Positions 53,921-62,205 of a stretch of 64,000 nucleotides of DNA are shown here, one piece after another. The notes under the pieces were generated by a model, which was not told where the DNA came from, did not search any database, and worked only from the letters and a program-made list of their open reading frames with translations. The position numbers and the translations under genes were made by a program. The stretch is taken from assembly GCF_024124825.1 (NCBI RefSeq), contig NZ_JAMXSS010000002.1:1116001-1180000 (forward strand), read 5' to 3'. The stretch is from Arthrobacter sp. H16F315. GTDB lineage: Bacteria; Actinomycetota; Actinomycetes; Actinomycetales; Micrococcaceae. How positions within the stretch are numbered: the first letter of the stretch is position 1; each line of letters begins with the position of its first letter.

Positions 53921-53940
53921 CGTCACCTTCGGCGCTACGC

Positions 53941-53998
53941 CGGATAGGGGGCGGTGCCCGCTTCGCGGTGCCCTCCACACCGCCGCCCCCTATCCGGC
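53941..53998. repeat. Inverted repeat between grpE and dnaJ
   Basis: CGGATAGGGGGCGGTG at 53941-53956 pairs with CACCGCCGCCCCCTATCCG (ending 53997) as a long GC-rich stem with a 3-nt bulge and a loop of about 20 nt. No oligo-T follows, so it is not an obvious terminator. It could be a processing or stability element within the operon mRNA. Confidence 0.65.
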
Positions 53999-54093
53999 CT
54001 CCGCGCCAGCGTTTTGCTCACCTAAGGTGAGTGGACAAACAGGGCCCATCATCTGCGAAGCGCACTCTGCACAACTTTTGAAAGGAAACGCCA

Positions 54094-55085
54094 TTGGCTA
54101 GCCAGGATTGGGTGGACAAGGACTTTTACAAGATCCTTGGTGTCGCCAAGGACGCTTCCGACGCGGACATCAAAAAGGCCTACCGGAAGCTCGCGCGCCA
54201 GCACCACCCGGATACCAACTCGGGGAACGTCGCCTCGGAGAAGAAGTTCAAGGACATCTCCGAGGCGTACTCCGTGCTCTCCGATGCCGACGAGCGCCAG
54301 CAGTATGACGCCATCCGGGCTATGGGCGGCGGCGCGCGTTTCGCCCCGGGCGGCGGCGGCCCGGGGCCGGCGGAGCCGGTTTTGAAGACCTTTTCGGCGG
54401 ACTCTTTACCGGTGGTGGTGGCGGCCGTCAGTCCGGCGGCTACGGCGCCGGCGGCGGGCTTCCTCCTGAGTTTGCGGACTTGTTCGGCGGCGGTGCCGGC
54501 GGCGGCTTCGGCGGCGGCCAGTCCTTCCAGCGTGCCCCGCAAAAGGGTGCGGACCGGACGGCGTCCACCTCGATCTCCTTCGCGGGGTCCATCCGCGGAA
54601 CCACCATCGGGCTGCGGGAACCGGACGGCGAAGTCATCGACGTCCGCATTCCCGCAGGCATCAAGGACGGCCAGAAAGTCCGCGTCCGCGGCAAGGGCCA
54701 GTACGGGCCGGCCGGGTATGGGGACCTGATGGTGACCGTCTCGGTAAAGCCGCACGATTTCTACGTCCGCGACGGGGACAACCTGCGAATCCACGTACCG
54801 GTTACGTTCCCGGAGGCAACCCTGGGCGCGGACATCGAGGTTCCGACCATCGACGGCGACAAGGTAAAGGTGCGCGTGCCTGCCGGCACCCCGTCCGGCC
54901 GCACGCTTCGTGTTAAGGGACGCGGAGTCAAGCACACCAAGGCCACCGGTGACCTGCTGGTCGTCATCGACCTCGCCGTCCCGCGGAAGCTGAACAAGGA
55001 GGCCGAAGAGGCTGTCAAGTCCTTCGCTACGGCCACCGCCGGTGAGGATGTCCGCGCCGAACTGGCAGCCAGGGCCCGGCTCTAG
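54094..55085 (+). pseudogene. dnaJ: Chaperone DnaJ, frameshifted in the Gly-rich region
   Basis: About 330 residues after repair. TTG 54094 (AAAGGAAA in front) begins the J domain [23 protein letters not shown] with the HPD motif in [11 protein letters not shown]. Frame is lost in the Gly-rich linker at about 54357-54366 (GGCCCGGGG); the continuation ([16 protein letters not shown], then the C-terminal peptide-binding domain, ending at 55085) is one base over. No zinc-finger Cys repeats are present, so it is a type II/CbpA-like DnaJ as in hspR operons. Its neighbours are intact; a consensus error is likely. Confidence 0.9.
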
Positions 55086-55091
55086 GAACGG

Positions 55092-55523
55092 ATGCCTGCC
55101 ATGGCCATCGACTTCGAGCAGCCGATCTTCGTCATCTCCGTCGCTGCGGAGTTGGCGGACATGCACCCGCAGACCCTGCGACAGTATGACCGGCTGGGCA
55201 TAGTGTCCCCGAGCCGGGCCCCCGGCAAGTCACGGCGCTATTCGCAGCGGGACATCACCATGCTCCGCGAGGTACAGCGGCTCTCGCAGGAGGGCGTCTC
55301 CCTCGAGGGCATCAAGCGGATCCTCCAACTGGAGAACCAGGTGGCGGCCCTGCAGCGGCGCGTCGCCGAGCTGAGCGGCGAACTCGAACGCCGCTCCCGC
55401 CCCCTCGACGCCCGCATCTTCGCGGCGGGAGCCGCTGGCGACGTCGTCAGCCTGGCCCGCGGCAAACGCCCCCGGGCCAGGTCCCAGGCGCTGGTCGTGT
55501 GGCGGCCGCGCGGAACCGATTAG
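55092..55523 (+). CDS. hspR: Heat-shock repressor HspR (MerR family)
   Basis: 143 residues (or 140 from the ATG at 55101). The MerR HTH is [30 protein letters not shown], then [31 protein letters not shown] (shown in parts). A coiled coil [20 protein letters not shown] follows. HspR represses its own operon through HAIR sites, using DnaK as co-repressor. The HAIR copies at 51244 and 51306 confirm this. It lies six bases after dnaJ. Confidence 0.95.
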   Translation: MPAMAIDFEQPIFVISVAAELADMHPQTLRQYDRLGIVSPSRAPGKSRRYSQRDITMLREVQRLSQEGVSLEGIKRILQLENQVAALQRRVAELSGELERRSRPLDARIFAAGAAGDVVSLARGKRPRARSQALVVWRPRGTD

Positions 55524-55524
55524 C

Positions 55525-55564
55525 AAAAAGCTGTGCCCGGGACCTTGGCGGTCCCGGGCATAGC
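55525..55564 (-). terminator. Bidirectional terminator between hspR and the hpa operon
   Basis: A 16-bp stem with one G-T mismatch (AGCTGTGCCCGGGACC at 55529-55544; partner at 55549-55564) and loop TTGGC. On the minus strand it is followed by TTTTT, so it terminates the hpa operon; for hspR it lacks a U-run but may still act. Confidence 0.85.
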
Positions 55565-55580
55565 TGTGTTCGCGGGCAGG

Positions 55581-56395
55581 CTAGTAGCTGGCGGGTTGCT
55601 GGCCGGCGGAATCACCCGCCGGAATAAATGCCTGGGCAAAGCCCTCCGAGGCCCGGGCCAGCACGGCGACGTCCGCGCCGACCAGGATAAACGATGCCCC
55701 GGCGGCCAGATAGTGCCGCGCGGTGTCCGGGTTGAAGGCGTTGACGCCGGCGGGTTTGCCGGCCGTCGCGGCGGCCGCAAGGCAGTGTTCGACGGCGGCG
55801 CGCACCTCGGAATGTTCCTGCTGTCCGAGCAGTCCCATGGAGGCGGCGAGGTCGGAGGGTCCAAGGAAGATGGCGTCCACTCCGTCGACCGCCAGGATGT
55901 CCTCAACGGCGGCGACGGCGGCAGTTGATTCAATCTGCACGGTGAGGCTGATGGTCTGCCCGGCTCGGGCGAGGTAATCCGGGATCCGGTTCCAGCGGCC
56001 GGAGCGGGCCAGCGCGGAGCCGACCCCCGGACACCGTGCGGAGGGTACCGGGTGGCGGCGACGGCGGCCCGTGCCTCAGCCGCGGAGTTCACCATCGGCA
56101 CCAGCAGGTTCTGGGCGCCAAGGTCCAGGTACTGCTTGATCAGCACGGTGTCGTTGACCGGAGGCCGGACCAGCACCTGCCCCGGGTAACCGTGGACGGC
56201 CTGGAGCTGGGCCAGGACGGATTCGAGTCCGTTGGGGCTGTGTTCGGCGTCGATGAGGAGCCAGTCCAGGCCCGCGCCGGCGCAGATTTCGGCGACGAGC
56301 GGGCTGCCGGAGCAGACCCACATACCCGCCAGCGGCCGGCCCGCCGCGGCCAGCGCGTCGCGGAATGTGCTCTCCGGTGCTACTCGAAGCGGCAT
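55581..56395 (-). pseudogene. hpcH: HpcH/HpaI aldolase (4-hydroxy-2-oxoheptanedioate aldolase), frameshifted
   Basis: About 271 residues when repaired. ATG 56395 gives [31 protein letters not shown] (metal/substrate) and [16 protein letters not shown]. After HGVRG the frame is lost. The rest ([41 protein letters not shown]) is one base over, ending at 55581. One base is missing in the C run 56024-56028; six G on the coding strand restores [12 protein letters not shown]. It cleaves the heptanedioate to pyruvate and succinate semialdehyde, the last step of the hpa pathway. It overlaps hpaH by 16 bp. Confidence 0.87.
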
Positions 56396-57165
56396 GTAAC
56401 GACTCCTAGCGGTCCGTAGTCTGCGTGGATGGTATCGCCAGCGTAGACCCAGACGGGGCGGGTGAAGGAGCCGGCCAGGATGATGTCCCCGGCCTTCAGG
56501 CTGTCCCCGTGTGCGGCAATCTTGTTGGCAAGCCAGTGCACCCCGTTCGCGGGGTGGTCCAGGACGCCGGCTGCGACGCCGGTCTCTTCCACTGTCTGGT
56601 TCTTGTACAGGATCGCGGAGACCCAGCGCAGGTCCACGGCATCCGGCCGGACCGGGTTGCCGCCCAGCACCATGGCCCCCATCGCTGCGTTGTCCGCGAT
56701 GGTGTCCACGATGGTCCGGCCCTCCATTTCGATCCTGGAGTCCAGGATCTCCAGGGCCGGAACCACATAGTCGGTCGCGTTCAGCACGTCGAAGACTGTG
56801 CAGCCGGGACCGGCCAGGTCTTTCTTCAGCACAAACGCGAGTTCCACCTCCACCCGGGGGTGCGTGTACTTCTCCCACGGCACCGAGCAGCCGGTTTCCA
56901 GGACCATGTCATCGAATATCGCCCCGTAGTCCGGTTCCGTGATGCCGGTAGCCACCTGCATCGCCCGGGAGGTGAGCCCGATCTTACGGCCCACCAGGGA
57001 GCGGCCGGCGTCCTCGTTCCGGCGGCGCCAGAGCTGCTGGACGGCGTAGGAGTCCTCCACTGTCATGCCCGGGTGGCGGGAAGTGAGGCGGGGTACCGGG
57101 GTCCGGCTGCGGCCCGCCTCCAGCAGTTCGTCGGCGATGGCCTCGATCGTCTTGGCATCCAGCAT
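56380..57165 (-). CDS. hpaH: 2-oxo-hept-4-ene-1,7-dioate hydratase
   Basis: 261 residues of the FAH-like hydratase family (HpaH/MhpD). [56 protein letters not shown] (metal Glu) and [17 protein letters not shown] are visible. It hydrates the dienoate/heptenedioate in homoprotocatechuate degradation. ATG 57165 follows hpaD by two bases. Confidence 0.93.
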   Translation of the reverse strand: MLDAKTIEAIADELLEAGRSRTPVPRLTSRHPGMTVEDSYAVQQLWRRRNEDAGRSLVGRKIGLTSRAMQVATGITEPDYGAIFDDMVLETGCSVPWEKYTHPRVEVELAFVLKKDLAGPGCTVFDVLNATDYVVPALEILDSRIEMEGRTIVDTIADNAAMGAMVLGGNPVRPDAVDLRWVSAILYKNQTVEETGVAAGVLDHPANGVHWLANKIAAHGDSLKAGDIILAGSFTRPVWVYAGDTIHADYGPLGVVTCRFE

Positions 57166-57167
57166 GG

Positions 57168-58244
57168 CTACAGCTGCGCCCCGAGCTTAAAGCCCTCCGC
57201 TTCGGCCCCTGCTGCGCGGGTGTAGGAGAATCCGTCGGCGCCCACCGTGACTGCCATCTCGGAGGCGTCCGTCCGTTCGATGACGGGCTGCGGGTTGCCG
57301 TCCAGGTCCAGGACCAGTGAGGCCTCGGTGTACCAGGAGGGGACCACTGCGTTGCCCCACCAGTCGCGTCGCTGGTTGTCGTGCACGTCCCAGGTGATGG
57401 TGGGATTGTCAGGATCGCCGGTGTAGTAGTCCTGCGTGTAGATCTCGATCCGGTGCCCGTCGGGGTCCAGGATGTAGAGGTAGAAGGCGTTGGACACGCC
57501 GTGCCGGCCGGGACCGCGTTCGATCCGGTCCGAGATCCGCAGGGCGCCCATCTTGTCGCAGATCTGGATGATGTTGTGCTTCTCGTGCGTGGCGAATGCG
57601 ACATGGTGCATCCGGGGGCCGTTGCCGCCGGTCAGGGCGGTGTCATGCACTGTCTGCTTGCGGTGCATCCAGGCAGCGTAGGTGACGCCGTCGGAGTCCT
57701 GGATGTCCTCGGAGACGCGGAAGCCGAGATCCTCGAGGTACTTCCGGCCGCGCGGGACGTCCGGAGTGACCTGGTTGAAGTGGTCCAGGCGGACCAGTTC
57801 CCCGGCCGAGTAGAGGTCGTAGCGCTGGGTGAGGCGTTCGACGTGCTCGGTCTCGTAAAAGAACTCGTAGGGGAAGCCCAGCGGATCCTCGACGCGGACA
57901 GAATCACCGATGCCTTTGGTGAATCCGTCCTTGCGGCGTTCGGTCCGGCAGCCGAGTTCCTTGTAGTAGGCCTCTGCGGCATCCACCTCGGCCGGGGACT
58001 TCACCCGGTACGCGAATGCGGCAACTGCTGCGATGGGGCCTTTGCGCAGCACCAGGTTGTGGTGGATGAACTCCTCCAGGGAACGCAGGTAGATGTTGTT
58101 TTCATCTTCCTCGGTCACGTGCAGGCCAAGCAGGTCGACGTAGAAGGCGCGGGACCTGGCGAGGTCCGTGACGACGATCTCCATGTAGGCGCAGCGGACG
58201 ATGTCGGGGGCTGGAACGGAGGGGGTGGGGACAAAGGTGCTCAT
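57168..58244 (-). CDS. hpaD: 3,4-dihydroxyphenylacetate 2,3-dioxygenase (extradiol)
   Basis: 358 residues from ATG 58244. Two vicinal-oxygen-chelate domains: YMEIVVTDLARSRAFYVDLLGLHV and RLDHFNQVTPDVPRGRKYLEDLGF with the iron His, RMHHVAFATHEKHNI (iron His), and the Glu in YLYILDPDGHRIEIYT. This is the Arthrobacter-type Fe/Mn HPCD that opens the homoprotocatechuate ring by meta-cleavage. The earlier in-frame start at 58391 lies within hpaE and is rejected. Confidence 0.95.
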   Translation of the reverse strand: MSTFVPTPSVPAPDIVRCAYMEIVVTDLARSRAFYVDLLGLHVTEEDENNIYLRSLEEFIHHNLVLRKGPIAAVAAFAYRVKSPAEVDAAEAYYKELGCRTERRKDGFTKGIGDSVRVEDPLGFPYEFFYETEHVERLTQRYDLYSAGELVRLDHFNQVTPDVPRGRKYLEDLGFRVSEDIQDSDGVTYAAWMHRKQTVHDTALTGGNGPRMHHVAFATHEKHNIIQICDKMGALRISDRIERGPGRHGVSNAFYLYILDPDGHRIEIYTQDYYTGDPDNPTITWDVHDNQRRDWWGNAVVPSWYTEASLVLDLDGNPQPVIERTDASEMAVTVGADGFSYTRAAGAEAEGFKLGAQL

Positions 58245-58272
58245 GGTCTTCTCTCTTCGTTGAGGAGGCTGG

Positions 58273-59793
58273 TTAGGCGCCGAATTTGGGCGTGTGGACG
58301 GTGCCGAGGGTGATGTGAACGGCCTGCTGGTCGGTGTAGAAGTCGATGGAGCGGTAGCCGCCTTCGTGGCCCAGGCCGGAGGCCTTGACACCGCCGAAGG
58401 GGGTGCGGAGGTCCCGGACGTTGTGGCTGTTGAGCCAGACCATTCCAGCCTCCACGTTCTGCGCGAAGTTGTGGGCGCGCGTCAGGTTCTGCGTCCAGAT
58501 ATAGGCGGCCAGGCCGTACCTGGTGTTGTTCGCCAAAGCCAGCGCTTCGTCGTCGTCATCGAACGGGGTGATCGCGACGACGGGACCGAAGATCTCCTCC
58601 TGGAAGATCCGCGCCTCAGGGGCGACGTCGGCGAAGACGGTGGGGGCGATGTAGTTCCCGTGCGGCAGTCCCTCCGGTCGTCCGCCGCCGGCCAGGAGCC
58701 GGCCCTCGGACTTGCCGATCTCCACGTAGGAGGCCACCTTCGCGAAGTGCTCCGGGTGCACGAGCGCGCCGACTTCGGTGGCGGGATCGTGCGGATCGCC
58801 GACGACGATGTTTTTCGCCCGGGCGGCGTACTTTTCGCAGAACTCCGCGTACACCGTACGCTCCACGAGGATACGGGAACCTGCGGTGCAGCGCTCGCCG
58901 TTGAGCGAGAAGACCCCGAACAGGGCGGAGTCGATCGCGGCGTCCAGATCGGCGTCCGCGAACACCACGCACGGGGACTTCCCGCCCAGCTCCATCGACA
59001 GGCCCTTGAGGTTCGCCGCGGCGTTGCGGAAGATCGTCTGCCCGGTGGTGGTTTCGCCGGTGAACGAAATCAGCGGGACGTCCGGATGCTTGACCAGGGC
59101 GTCGCCGGCTTCCTCGCCGAGGCCGTTGACCAGGTTGAAGACGCCGTCAGGAAGCCCGGCATCCTTGAAGATCTGCGCCCACAGCGACGCGGACAGCGGC
59201 GTGAACTCGGCGGGCTTGAGTACCACTGTGTTGCCGGTGGCCAGGGCCGGGGCGAGCTTCCAGGACTCCAGCATAAACGGGGTGTTCCAGGGCGTGATGA
59301 GGCCTGCGACGCCGATCGGCTTCCGGTTGACGTAGTTGATTTGCGAGCCCGGAACCTTCATGGCGTCATCGAACTGGGCCACGATCAGGTCCGCGAAGAA
59401 GCGGAAGTTCTCTGCTGCCCGGAGCGCCTGGCCCCGGGACTGGGTGATCGGCAGGCCGGTGTCGAACGTCTCCAGTTCGGCGAGGCGTGCCTCCTGGGCC
59501 TCGACGGCGTCGGCAATCCTGTTCAGGATGCGGGCGCGGTCCCGGGGCTTCATTTTCGGCCACGGGCCGTTGACGAACGCTGCGCGGGCGGCGGCGACGG
59601 CGAGTTCGATGTCTTCCTTCTGGCCGGCCGCAGCGGTGGCATAATTTTCGTTCGATACCGGGTCGAGCACATCAAAGGTCGCCCCGCCGACGGAGTCGAC
59701 GAACTCCCCGTTAATGTAGTGCTGGATGTGGCTGGGCAGGTCCTGCGGAACGTAGTGGGCGGTGGTCGCGGCGGCGGGGGCAGTAAACGTCAT
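58273..59793 (-). CDS. hpaE: 5-carboxymethyl-2-hydroxymuconate semialdehyde dehydrogenase
   Basis: 506 residues from ATG 59793. Aldehyde dehydrogenase marks: PWNTPFMLESWKLAPALATG, FTGETTTGQTIFRNAA, SMELGGKSPCVVFADAD (Glu), LNGERCTAGSRILVER (catalytic Cys) and QEEIFGPVVAITPFDDD. Its place next to hpaD names the substrate, the ring-cleavage semialdehyde. An extra N-terminal in-frame stretch to 59898 is intergenic/GntR. Confidence 0.93.
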   Translation of the reverse strand: MTFTAPAAATTAHYVPQDLPSHIQHYINGEFVDSVGGATFDVLDPVSNENYATAAAGQKEDIELAVAAARAAFVNGPWPKMKPRDRARILNRIADAVEAQEARLAELETFDTGLPITQSRGQALRAAENFRFFADLIVAQFDDAMKVPGSQINYVNRKPIGVAGLITPWNTPFMLESWKLAPALATGNTVVLKPAEFTPLSASLWAQIFKDAGLPDGVFNLVNGLGEEAGDALVKHPDVPLISFTGETTTGQTIFRNAAANLKGLSMELGGKSPCVVFADADLDAAIDSALFGVFSLNGERCTAGSRILVERTVYAEFCEKYAARAKNIVVGDPHDPATEVGALVHPEHFAKVASYVEIGKSEGRLLAGGGRPEGLPHGNYIAPTVFADVAPEARIFQEEIFGPVVAITPFDDDDEALALANNTRYGLAAYIWTQNLTRAHNFAQNVEAGMVWLNSHNVRDLRTPFGGVKASGLGHEGGYRSIDFYTDQQAVHITLGTVHTPKFGA

Positions 59794-59803
59794 TGTTGTT
59801 TTC

Positions 59804-60517
59804 CTAACTGCTAAGGGGGGTCTGGTCGGCAGGTGCTGCTGCCTGGGCGAGGTACGCGTCAAGGGTGGCGCTGCGGTGGCTGCGGGCCGCCTTTTCAATG
59901 GCGTCGGCGCCGGCCCGGGTCTCGATCAGCCGCAGCAGGGCCTCATGTTCGGCCACGGATTCGTGGGCGCGGCCGGGGACAAAACGGAACGTGGAGGACC
60001 GCAGCGAGGCCAGCCGGTTCCAGCCGCGGTGGACGAGGTCCAGGATGTGCGGGTTGGGGCAGTGCTCGAACAGGACGCTGTGGAAGTCCTGGTTAAGCCG
60101 GGTAAAGCTGTCGGGATCGAAGTGTTCCAGGCAGTCCCGCATTTCCGCATTGACCGCCCGTGCCCTGGCAATGTCCGCCGCCCCGATCAGCGGAGCTGAC
60201 AGGGCGGTGGCGGCCCCCTCGACGATGCTCAGGGTCTGCATCGTGTAGAGGTATTCGGTGGGGTCGATGCCGGAAACGGTGGCCCCGACGTTCCGCTCGA
60301 ACGTCACCAGCCCTTCAGCTTCGAGCCGGCGGATAGCCTCGCGGACCGGGACCACACTGACCCCGAGATGCTCGGCGATCTTGGCCAGTACCAGGCGGTA
60401 GCCGGGGGAGTACGTACCGTCCACGATCCGGGCTTTCACCACTGCGTACGCCATTTCTGACTTGCTGGCCGCGCTCCCTGTTCCGGCTGCATTTCCGGCG
60501 GTGGCAGTCTCAGTCAT
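59804..60517 (-). CDS. GntR-family (FCD) regulator of the hpa operon
   Basis: 237 residues from ATG 60517. The N-terminal winged HTH is VKARIVDGTYSPGYRLVLAKI and AEHLGVSVVPVREAIRRLEAEGLV. The FCD ligand domain has the metal-site pattern DFHSVLFEHCPN. It lies inside the operon, overlapping hpaG by 8 bp, and is probably its pathway-specific repressor acting at 62010-62021. Ligand likely an hpa-pathway aromatic. Confidence 0.88.
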   Translation of the reverse strand: MTETATAGNAAGTGSAASKSEMAYAVVKARIVDGTYSPGYRLVLAKIAEHLGVSVVPVREAIRRLEAEGLVTFERNVGATVSGIDPTEYLYTMQTLSIVEGAATALSAPLIGAADIARARAVNAEMRDCLEHFDPDSFTRLNQDFHSVLFEHCPNPHILDLVHRGWNRLASLRSSTFRFVPGRAHESVAEHEALLRLIETRAGADAIEKAARSHRSATLDAYLAQAAAPADQTPLSS

Positions 60518-61985
60518 GGGCTTTGCCTGCTTCCCACTCTTCGTAGCGGGCCCGCCAGGCGGCGTTGAGCGGGTAAAGCCCGTCCACGCTGTGGCCTTGC
60601 TGAACCGTCTCGAAAATGAAGACTTCCTCCCGTTCCTGTGCGATGGAATCGTCTGCGAGTTCCGCCGCGAGGGCCGGCGGGATGACCAGGATGCCGTCCG
60701 CATCGGCGACGATGATGTCGCCGGGCTGGACAGTGGTGCCGCCGCAGGCGACGGTGACGTCAGTATCCCAGGGAATGTGGCGCCGTCCCAGCACTGCCGG
60801 ATGCGGGTTGGCGTAGTAGGTGGGCATGTCCATCGCGGCGACGGCGGCGAAGTCCCGCACGCCGCCGTCGGTGATGATTGCTGCGGCGCCTCGGACCTGG
60901 GCGCGCAGGGCCAGGATATCGCCGATGGTTCCGGTGCCCTTTTCGCCGCGGGCTTCCATCACCAGGATTTCGCCCGGTTTCACCGAATCGATGGCGCGCT
61001 TCTGCGCGTTGAAGCCGCCACCATGGGTCTTGAAAAGATCTTCGCGGTTCGGCACAAACCGCAGAGTCCGGGCCAGGCCCACGATCCGCTTGTCCGGGCG
61101 GGTGGCCTGCAGGCCGTCGATGCTGACGTTATTCAAGCCCCGTTTGCGCAGCTGGGAGGACAGGGTAGCGGTACTCACGCTCTCAAGCTTTGCCTTCAGC
61201 TCCGGCGTTAACGCCGGTTCCGGCGCAGTCCCGCCGACGTCGGGCAGCCCGGCGGCGGCGCGGGACCCGTAGGCCTCCTCGCGCTGGAGATCGTCAGTCT
61301 TCGGTTGCGCGCCGAAGTCCGCGAACGGCGTCAGACCGTCCACGACAGTGGTCACGAGCCGGCCGGTGGTCAGTTCACCGGCGCTGACTTCTACTTCGAC
61401 GACGTCGCCGGGCTTGGCAACGGAGGCGCCGGCCGGAGTGCCGGTCAGGATGATGTCGCCCGTTTCGAGCGTGAGCAGCTGGGACAGATCCGCGACCAGC
61501 TGGGCGAACGGGAACAGCAGGTCCCCGGTGGTGTCGTCCTGGACCAGTTCGCCGTTGTGCCAGGTGCGGATCCGCAGGCCGGCCGGGTCCACGGCGTCCG
61601 CGGCGAGCAGTCCGGGGCCGACGGGGGTGAAGCCGTCGCCGCCCTTGGACCGGAGGTTGGAGCCCTTGTCGGCGTAGCGGAGGTCATAGACGCCGAGGTC
61701 ATTGCTGGCCGTGACCCGCTCGACGTGGCTCCAGGCGTCCTCGATGCCCACCCGTCGGGCGGGCTTGCCGATAATCAGCGCAATCTCGCCCTCGTAGCCG
61801 AGGAGTTCGCACCCGGCCGGACGCTCCACCGTTGAACCGCTGAGGGCCAGGGAGGACGATGGCTTCAGGAAGTAGGACGGCTGCTCGGGGGTGCGGCCGC
61901 GCTGGGCTGCCCGGCTGGGGTAGTTAATATGCACCGCGATGACTTTGCGGGCCGCGGCCAGGGTGTGGTCGGTGACCTGTTCCAA
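60510..61985 (-). CDS. hpaG: Fusion: fumarylacetoacetate-hydrolase-family isomerase/decarboxylase (HpaG-like) + RraA-like domain
   Basis: 491 residues. The N-terminal half is FAH-fold: KVIAVHINYPSRAAQRG, LLGYEGEIALIIGK (metal Glu), LGVYDLRYADKGSNLRSKGGDG and GDIILTGTPAGAS. A linker at about 255-280 leads to an RraA/HMG-aldolase-like domain with VSTATLSSQLRKRGL, GTIGDILALRAQVRGAAAIITDGGVRD. E. coli HpaG uses two FAH domains for decarboxylation and isomerisation; here RraA may be the decarboxylase. Start: TTG 61985, with GAGGAG six bases before. ATG 62027 would put the operator inside the gene. Confidence 0.82.
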   Translation of the reverse strand: MEQVTDHTLAAARKVIAVHINYPSRAAQRGRTPEQPSYFLKPSSSLALSGSTVERPAGCELLGYEGEIALIIGKPARRVGIEDAWSHVERVTASNDLGVYDLRYADKGSNLRSKGGDGFTPVGPGLLAADAVDPAGLRIRTWHNGELVQDDTTGDLLFPFAQLVADLSQLLTLETGDIILTGTPAGASVAKPGDVVEVEVSAGELTTGRLVTTVVDGLTPFADFGAQPKTDDLQREEAYGSRAAAGLPDVGGTAPEPALTPELKAKLESVSTATLSSQLRKRGLNNVSIDGLQATRPDKRIVGLARTLRFVPNREDLFKTHGGGFNAQKRAIDSVKPGEILVMEARGEKGTGTIGDILALRAQVRGAAAIITDGGVRDFAAVAAMDMPTYYANPHPAVLGRRHIPWDTDVTVACGGTTVQPGDIIVADADGILVIPPALAAELADDSIAQEREEVFIFETVQQGHSVDGLYPLNAAWRARYEEWEAGKAHD

Positions 61986-62009
61986 AAGTAGCTCCTCATC
62001 GAGTACGAA

Positions 62010-62051
62010 ATCGTATACGATAAGCATGCCCCGCAGTGGACATGTCGTCAA
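62010..62051 (-). promoter_or_regulatory. hpa operon promoter with GntR palindrome
   Basis: Read on the minus strand: TTGACG (62051-62046), 17-bp spacer, CATGCT (62028-62023), and next to it the perfect palindrome ATCGTATACGAT (62021-62010), which fits VanR/FCD-type GntR operators. It would sit at about +1. Confidence 0.7.
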
Positions 62052-62118
62052 CCCCTGCGTCCGGATCTTTTTGGGCACTTGTAACCTGCGTCATAGGTGC
62101 CGTAGAGTGAGGAATCAG

Positions 62119-62161
62119 TGTTCGAGTTCTATTATCGAACAGTCTATTCTAATATCGAACA
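62119..62161. promoter_or_regulatory. Three TCGAAC half-sites upstream of the monooxygenase
   Basis: TGTTCGA (62119-62125) and TCGAACA (62135-62141) form a perfect 7-bp inverted repeat with a 9-bp spacer. A third TCGAACA (62155-62161) lies 20 bp on, in direct orientation. Such an array suits an IclR-type aromatic regulator and differs from the hpa palindrome. Confidence 0.55.
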
Positions 62162-62205
62162 CCGCCTCGGCGAGAGTCCGCCACACAACGAAGTGAGGAA
62201 AGCCC

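Noticed and set aside
55520..56878. A 452-residue minus-strand frame across hpcH and hpaH
   Set aside because: Its middle is the real aldolase N-terminus, but the start overlaps hpaH in the wrong frame and the end is out of frame after the C5-run indel.
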